NCBI RefSeq assembly: GCF_947242115.1
Contig: NC_074714.1
Coordinates: 42,018,149-42,082,148, forward strand
Direction: 5' to 3'
DNA length: 64,000 bases
Origin: Biomphalaria glabrata
Taxonomy: Eukaryota > Mollusca > Gastropoda > Planorbidae
Below the pieces are notes generated by a model that saw nothing but the letters and a program-made list of their open reading frames with translations, searched no databases and was not told where the DNA came from. A program made the position numbers and the translations under genes. Of the stretch, positions 57,601-64,000 are shown one piece after another (positions within the stretch are counted from its first letter, which is position 1; the number at the start of each line of letters is the position of its first letter).

Positions 57601-60600
57601 GTTGAAAAGACTGGCGTTTAGTTACTTTTTGTTAATCTTTACAAGTGAAACAATAATTTTATTAATGTAAATATGAAATACATTTTTACTTGAGAGTGTG
57701 CCTAGGATGTAAAAATAACTTTAAAATAATTGAAAGTTGGATACAATCAGTTTTATTACTTTTATTACAAAGTTTTTCTGTATATTTGAATGAATAATTA
57801 AAATTTTCTTTTATTTACAAAAAAAAAAAAAAAAAAATTAAAAAAGAAGTAAAAGATTTGTATGACATGAGTTTAAATTGATCTCTTACTTTTAATGTAA
57901 AACTCTTGGTTTCAGATCTCTCTGAACAGACTTTCAACAGCTCAGAAATTGCTCTAATTAAAAAAAAGACATTTAAAATATAATATTTTTTTCATGCAAA
58001 CTTTTGTTTAATTATATTTGAAAGACTTTGCTGAATACATTTGTATTTTTTTTTCTATCTGGGCACACAAATCAATAATCAAAAACTAATATGTCCAATA
58101 ATCTTTAACAACTATCTCTACTTAATAGTTTTATAAACATATATTCTCTACCTTATTCATTAAGACACACTAATTTTCCTTGCACTCATGCACATATCTA
58201 TTCCCTTAAGTAAATAATTTCTGAGATACAGTTCCCAATTCAAACCAATTAATCTTTGCCACATTATTGATCTAACCTAGACCACAATCAATCAATATTC
58301 AAACACTCACCGTATATTTATACCAGGATTATTGTCTGGACCCATCATGGTGAAAGTTTTACCAGAGCCAGTCTGTCCATAAGCTAGCAGGCAAACATTG
58401 TATCCATCCACACAAGATGTTATGATAGGTTGTGTGTCAACAAATATCTAAGCAACAATGGAGAAATGTTAAACAATCACTCCTGATGCAATTATTAAAT
58501 GTTTTTATAATACATCAAAAGAAACAGCTTCCCCTATACAGCATTAATGCATTCTATTTGTCCATTTGTTTGTTGTCACCGTAAAGAACACTGAGCTACA
58601 TAGGCTCTAATTTAGATCAAGGTTTATTAACTTCAAATTTACTTTTCAAGGAGGACTGGCTTGGTGGTATTTAAAAAAAATTGCAGAAAGTTTCTAAAGA
58701 ATTAAGAAAGTAACTTTGCTATCTATATGAAAGTAAAAATAAGCACTATGGCCAAGGCAATTAGTTGTCAACATTTCATGCAAGAAATAAAATGGGGGAA
58801 AAAAGCAACAATCGTTTAAACTGTTACCAACTGGAAGAAAAAGCTGGTTCATGATCTCTATTTACTAGATATTATCCTTTTTAGACACTGTGTTGCTAAT
58901 GAGTAAAAGTATGGAAGCTTAGAAAAAAAATAGATTTAAAATAAAAAAACCTATAAAAAAAAAAAGATAACACATTTATAAAGTTATAAATTACTTCACA
59001 TTAAAAAAAAGCAGGAGTTGGTAATTAAGTATTTAAAAAAATGAGTTCCTACTAACATTTTCCTGAGTAGAATCAGAAGTGTAAACTTTATCAAAGCTGA
59101 ATGTTTTTTTGCCTCCATCTTGGTTTGTTACTGTGATGTCCTGGTCTGAGGGAAAACCGAGGCAATTCCTTGCACGGTCATCTCTACGTGGCCGACAAAA
59201 TACTCTGATGTTACCTCGTAATTCTTGGAGCTGAAAAATGGACACATTTTTTTTGCATCTTATCAATTAAACAATGTTATAAATTGCAAACACTGAAAGA
59301 CATCTTGGATGCCAGTAAGATCTTTAAGTTGAAAATAATATTACAGCAGTCTCAGTCTAGATTTATTCTATTATACCAATGTTAATGTCGCAGGGCTGAG
59401 CCGAAGGCTCTTCGAGCCCTAAGTTTGAAAAAAAAACCTGCTTGGACGCCAAACAGTAAAAAAAAAAAACCTGTGTGAACACACAGTTCTGTTTGGGAGA
59501 GACCCTAGACAATGCCTATGTAAAGCATTGCTGTTGACCGATGCGTTTGACCCCCCGACACGTGTGCTAGATACACGGCCGAAGGCCGAGAATGCACCGG
59601 GATCTTCTGCCATTTTCCTTCAATGTACCTAGCTAACTGTGCGGGACCCGCCATTTATGTAATGGTCCCTTTGAGGAACAGCGCATGGATTGGTGACAGG
59701 TTTGTGGGGACTTATTTACAACTCCGCCCGTGCAATGAGTGGACTCTCGTCTACCCGTGGGCATCCCCACGGGAGTCCTGTGTTGCTACCCATTTAGCCT
59801 AGCCACTTCCTCAGATGGCCGTTTCCACGCGGGCGCCACGATCAGGCAGGGCAACGTGCCCGCGTTCTATTATACCTGATTATAAAGAAGACGCCGTTGA
59901 AGAGCCTCTCTTTGATACAGAGATCTAATCTCTTCTAGCTCTTGCTTTGAGCCTACATCTGATTTTTTCAGGTCAGAAGCTGCCTTGATAGCCTGGGAAA
60001 ATATTACAAGTTCAACATTTACTGCACTTCATACTGGATAATTGTGACCATACAAATATAATCTCATTGATCTATAAAGTGGTTGATTAATTTAAAAAAT
60101 TATTCTTTTGAATAACTATTAAATATAAAAAGACAAATCTGAAAAAATAGACAAAAAATGTAAACAACTACTAATTTGATGCAGGTAAAATAATTACATC
60201 AGAAATCACAGCATTAATGGAGCCAATATTCCTGAGCATATCCATCTTGAGTCTAACATGAGTTTTGTGAAGATTTTTGACTTGCTGGTTAAGTTCTTCA
60301 AGATCTCTCTCACTGACAAGGGGAACTATAGCAACCTGCTGATGTAGTGGGATGCAAGACAACTAAATATACATAAAGAGCAGAATTATATTGGTTCTAA
60401 CTAACTTGAGGCACTTCAGTACAATTTGTTTGTGTGAATGTTATAATTTCAACCAATCAAAATGTTCATTTTAAAAGATTAAGATGAATTATCACAGATT
60501 CTCCAAAAAAGGTGTACACATTTGATCCTACGTTTTATAGAAATCATAATAAAGAGTTCTAAAAGACAAAACAGTGAATGGAAATTACTGGAGTTTTGGG

Positions 60601-62755
60601 CCTTGCAGTCTTTGGTCGAGATTGTTGCATGGCTTCCACTTGTCGTTGTGCTGAGGTGGCATCTGCACTAATTTTACTGTACTTCTCTACTAGCTCTGAT
60701 AACTGTACAAGCAGACACAAAAAAGGAGCATAAATATAGACACAAATAAGTATTATTAATACATAAAGATATGGAATAGTTCCTAAGTAGATTCAAATCC
60801 AGATATACACTTTTGCTGGCCAGATAACATGTTCAGTTCTATCACTGCATAAAGTACCAGTAGAGAAAGAGCCCACATTTCAGGCTGGAGTATTAATCAT
60901 TTATTTGTGATATTATTTAATTTAAATATTAAAGTTGCTCTTCTATTTGAAAATGTTGCTTTTTTTTAATGTGTAAATTTGTGTTAATTAAAGGGGTTAA
61001 AGGAGCAACAGTAATTTACCCATAGAAATTGTTTTTTGCTACATTTGCAATTAGAGGCTTATTAAAAAATTGGCTGTTTTGAATATCATTTTTGGCACTA
61101 GAATATTGTCATAATAGTCTTGTACATTTTTACAAATCTGAATAAATATTAGCTCTGCTTAAGAACCATATCTCATAATTGATGTGGACGACGTGAAATT
61201 TGGTGTGGGGTAACCTAAAATATGTTGCTTTGTGAGGACGTCACTGCTTGAATGATATAAAATGTACCTGTTGTTCTGCTTCCACTCTTGCTTTCTTTTC
61301 AGCTAGTAGCTCACTTTCCTAAAGTTAAAAACAAAGAACTTTGATTTATATGAAGCTTTGTAACAGAAAGACAGAAGCAAAACTAATAATTCTAAAAGGT
61401 TTCAGATATTTAAATTCTTTTACAATTGTTTCTTTGCCAATACTTTTAAATTTCTATTATTATGAAAATGTTGCCTTAGATAAAAAAAAATATGTTAATT
61501 ATTACTTTGTGATGATCTTTGATAAATTAATGAAAAAATATTTTTTTTTTACTTTAACCAAGTGAATATTAATTTACTACAGAGAGATACAAAGCAACAT
61601 TTAACTCTTTGAGATCTTTGTGCATAGAACCAAATGACTTGCAGTTACAATTCTTGCAAGGACAGAACCAAAAAAAGTATTCTTTCTCTTCTTACATGGA
61701 GGAGAGAGGTTATGGTATAGGTTCATCAAATTTAGCTGCTATACACTAAGGGATCAGCAGAACTGATGCTCAATGTTCCTTTTTTTTTTATGAAAGCCTA
61801 TAATATTTCTTGTAGTGCAATGAATGTCTAAAAGCTTGAACTAAAGACAGGGTAGGTTCGTAACTGTGCTTCTTTGATAAATCCTTTAGGTAGTATGGCC
61901 ATGATGATAAACTATCCAGCTTTAAGATTCTCCTGAATGACAGGCAAAATATATTTTAAAATCAGTTTACCAGATGCAGTACTTTCAACGAAGAATGGCA
62001 AACCAAACCTTGGATTATAAGCCACACCATATATGTCCACAGCCACATTAGTAGGCCTACATACATAAGTCTAGTACAGAGTTGTGTCAGATTTTTTAAA
62101 TGTTCAGTTCATTACATATATGCTTTCACACCAGTTGGTGTATTCAAGTCTTCCATCTGGGTAGTTCTTATTTATAGGAAAGAGATGAAATGTATGCTTA
62201 ACATTTAGCTTGCCCCACTTCTGCACACACAGATTCACAAGGGAATATAAAATGTTGCAGGACTTGATGCACATAATCATTGAGATAATTTCTTAATATC
62301 ATTTTGAATAGTTCTGTCAGATTCCATTATTTCCTGAATAGGAGAACATGAAGGCAGTAAACTAACAGGCTCATGTTTCTGAACATTCTTACTTCACTCA
62401 AAACTGAAACATTTTAATTTGAGCCATTTTTGCTCTTTTATTTTCCACTGCTTACAAATGCATGCACCAGTTTTCTAAGGAGAAAACATTAGTTATATTA
62501 GTGAGCAAGATTTGCAACCAGAAATCATTTTGTTCCAGAGACATTGACTTGGAAAGATTGAAAACATTTCTTTGAATAGCTCTGTTAGTTTGTTTCTATA
62601 ATTTACAACTATGTATTCAGCGTGATTAAATATGACAACTATTTGAAATAAGATGCATACTAATTTATGAAGCTTTTCAGTCAGTTCCTGAATTTTTTCA
62701 TCTTTCATTTCATCAGCTTTAGCATCTTTAGATGTTCTCTGAGGTAACAGCCAAT
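54660..62755 (-). CDS. Kinesin-14 (C-terminal motor kinesin), 3' twelve exons, 517 aa visible
   Basis: Visible exons on the minus strand: 62755-62661, 61318-61268, 60712-60599, 60362-60198, 59992-59876, 59230-59057, 58447-58311, 57953-57890, 57196-56991, 55356-55170, 55043-54948 and 54809-54660 (stop TAA). Phases agree throughout. The gene is 5'-partial: the first visible exon starts with two bases of a split codon, and upstream exons lie beyond 64,000 or were missed. The first five exons encode helical, charged coiled-coil stalk. The neck and motor start at [12 protein letters not shown], the neck position typical of minus-end-directed kinesin-14s. Motor motifs are present: P-loop GQTGSGKT, switch I NSTSSRSH, switch II DLAGSER and YRNSKLT. 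A short tail, KKGGGFPPR, follows the motor. It would move along microtubules towards the minus end. Assignment to the KIFC2, KIFC3 or another subfamily is not secure. Confidence 0.88.
55905..55985 (-). mobile_element. Fragment of SINE family B in a kinesin intron
   Basis: A short diverged match to SINE B: TTTATGGGGTAGATG, then TTTGTTTGTC, ATTAACATTAATGTCATGG and GCACAGAGTGCCTTTTT in the order of the SINE body. There is no head or B box. Low-copy similarity judged by eye. Confidence 0.35.
56181..56642 (+). mobile_element. Unclassified about 460-bp interspersed element, copy 1, in a kinesin intron
   Basis: It begins CAGGTACAAACACTCGCGAG and ends in overlapping small palindromes (GAGCCTTCGGCTC). 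It matches 59397-59878 in inverted orientation almost end to end, including GTGGCGCTCGTGTGGAAACG, TAGGCTAAATGGGTAGCAACAC and AAAATGGC. It has no coding capacity. A SINE, MITE or Helitron-derived element is possible; terminal hairpins hint at the last. Confidence 0.7.
59397..59878 (-). mobile_element. Unclassified about 480-bp interspersed element, copy 2, abutting a kinesin exon
   Basis: This is the inverted match of the element at 56.2-56.6 kb. Its terminal sequence on the minus strand, CAGGTATAATAGAACGCGGG, includes the CAG|GTATAA splice donor of the kinesin exon 59992-59876, so element and exon overlap by three bases. The other end has GAGCCGAAGGCTC and GGCTCTTCGAGCC hairpins. Confidence 0.7.
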
Positions 62756-64000
62756 CTAAAAGTTGACAGATGAAAAAAGAAATCAGAATAAAGAAATCGA
62801 TTTACATCAAATCTGTCTTGTATTAAAGCAAATATCAATACTAGAATGAGCCACTAAGTGTTTCCCTACAGAAGTACCAGATGCTATACACTAAGACAAT
62901 AGGGCAGGGACATTGTTGTTGCAAAAGGTACCTAGTGTACACTCAATAGATTAGCTATTGGTTCCTAAAAGAGAGCTAGAGTTCAATAATTTAGTTTGAA
63001 CTTAGTATCAATACCTAATACAATATGATTTTAAAAAAATGAAACTCATGCTGAAAAAATACTTTAAAATATATAAAGTCTTGATAAATAAAAAATTAAA
63101 ACAGACAATTGTTTTAGAATGTTAAAAGATGATAATTGTGATTCTTACAAAAAGAAAAAAAAATGAATGCAATTAAACTGTGTATGATGGATGTGTAAGT
63201 AAACACATTTGTAAGTAAATGTAACATCATCATATCATAAATCTTGGCTAAGAGAAAAATGTTAGCTGCTACAGAAGAACACACATTCAAAACAAAAGTA
63301 GGAAATGTAAAAAAAAAAGTTAGTTTTTCTTGATATGTGTGTGTTTAAAACGTAAGTAGTCTTTTTACAATGTCTAGCAGCTGAAATATGTAAGTAGAAC
63401 ATGGGTTAAGGATGTATATAACAGGTGAGAGAAAATCCACACTGAGTTTTTGATATACATGGGTTTAAATAGCAGTATCAAGCCAAGTATAAATGTATAC
63501 ATACATGCAATAAATACAAGCTTTCAAATCTGAACTTTGCAGAAAATGAAACAAAAAAAAAAATGGTATACAAATATCATCGAAAATTGTTTCATTTTAA
63601 TGAAGTGATTAAAATGAATGAGGTAAAAATTAAAAAAACGGACAAAAAAAATGCTTAGTGTGGCTATAGAGCAGCAGATAGATACTAAACCAAGATTCAA
63701 GGTTTTTGTTTTCAGGATTTTAGGACATTAATTTATTTGTTTTGAATTAGCTGTAATCTCAAAATTCTTTTAGTCAAATTGTATTCTTTACAAAGTATAC
63801 GACCAATTATTTCTTTTCTCACTTAACAGATTTTCAATTTGATAGTTTCTGAATACGAATAAGTTGCACTAGAGTTGCAAAAAAGAGAAATCAATCCACA
63901 CTTAATTTAATAACTATTACATGAAGATGGATGGAGAGACTAGCCTGAGAATGTCAGATTTGTAAATAAACAGATAATATCAATCTATTTACAGCTCATC
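62756..64000. other. Kinesin intron sequence, no exon recognised
   Basis: No minus-strand exon that joins in phase to the exon ending at 62755 (which needs one upstream base) was found; the next 5' exon is probably beyond the window. Confidence 0.45.

Overview
This is an AT-rich eukaryotic nuclear window with intron-rich genes on both strands. Dense SINEs, LINE fragments, MITEs and simple repeats lie between and inside the genes. The protein set (an HSPBAP1-type JmjC protein, an Egalitarian-like LOTUS protein, a kinesin-14), the Nimb/I-like LINE and the tRNA-derived SINEs point to a gastropod mollusc, probably a freshwater pulmonate related to Biomphalaria. The organism call is inference; no marker in the window fixes the species.

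Layout. 1-17,100: no convincing gene; a repeat-rich stretch with microsatellites, a 97-bp hairpin satellite, G/C-homopolymer arrays, a hAT-like MITE, LINE fragments and a long fold-back. 17,313-28,337 (minus): seven-exon HSPBAP1-like gene, 602 aa, with a JmjC domain and a long unstructured tail; its introns hold a LINE 3' end, an interrupted SINE, an (AT)n tract and tandem duplications. 28,877-34,039 (plus): five-exon gene for a secretory or membrane endonuclease/exonuclease/phosphatase-fold protein whose last catalytic motif lies beyond a cysteine-rich insert and two membrane segments. These two genes are head to head, 539 bp apart. 34,040-40,526: convergent 3' regions with one LINE fragment. 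40,527-42,242 (minus): intronless coding region of an Egalitarian-like protein that stops before any exonuclease domain. 44,200-50,560: SINE pair, a nearly full-length LINE with target duplication, and a lone relic of a related LINE 5' end. 54,660-64,000 (minus): twelve exons of a kinesin-14, coiled-coil stalk then C-terminal motor; the 5' end lies beyond the window.

The four genes show no shared pathway. The head-to-head pair may share a promoter. The most unusual items are the split phosphatase-fold membrane protein, the kinesin exon whose splice donor coincides with the end of a repeated element, and an 80-bp copy of an HSPBAP1 exon-intron junction lodged inside a SINE tail.
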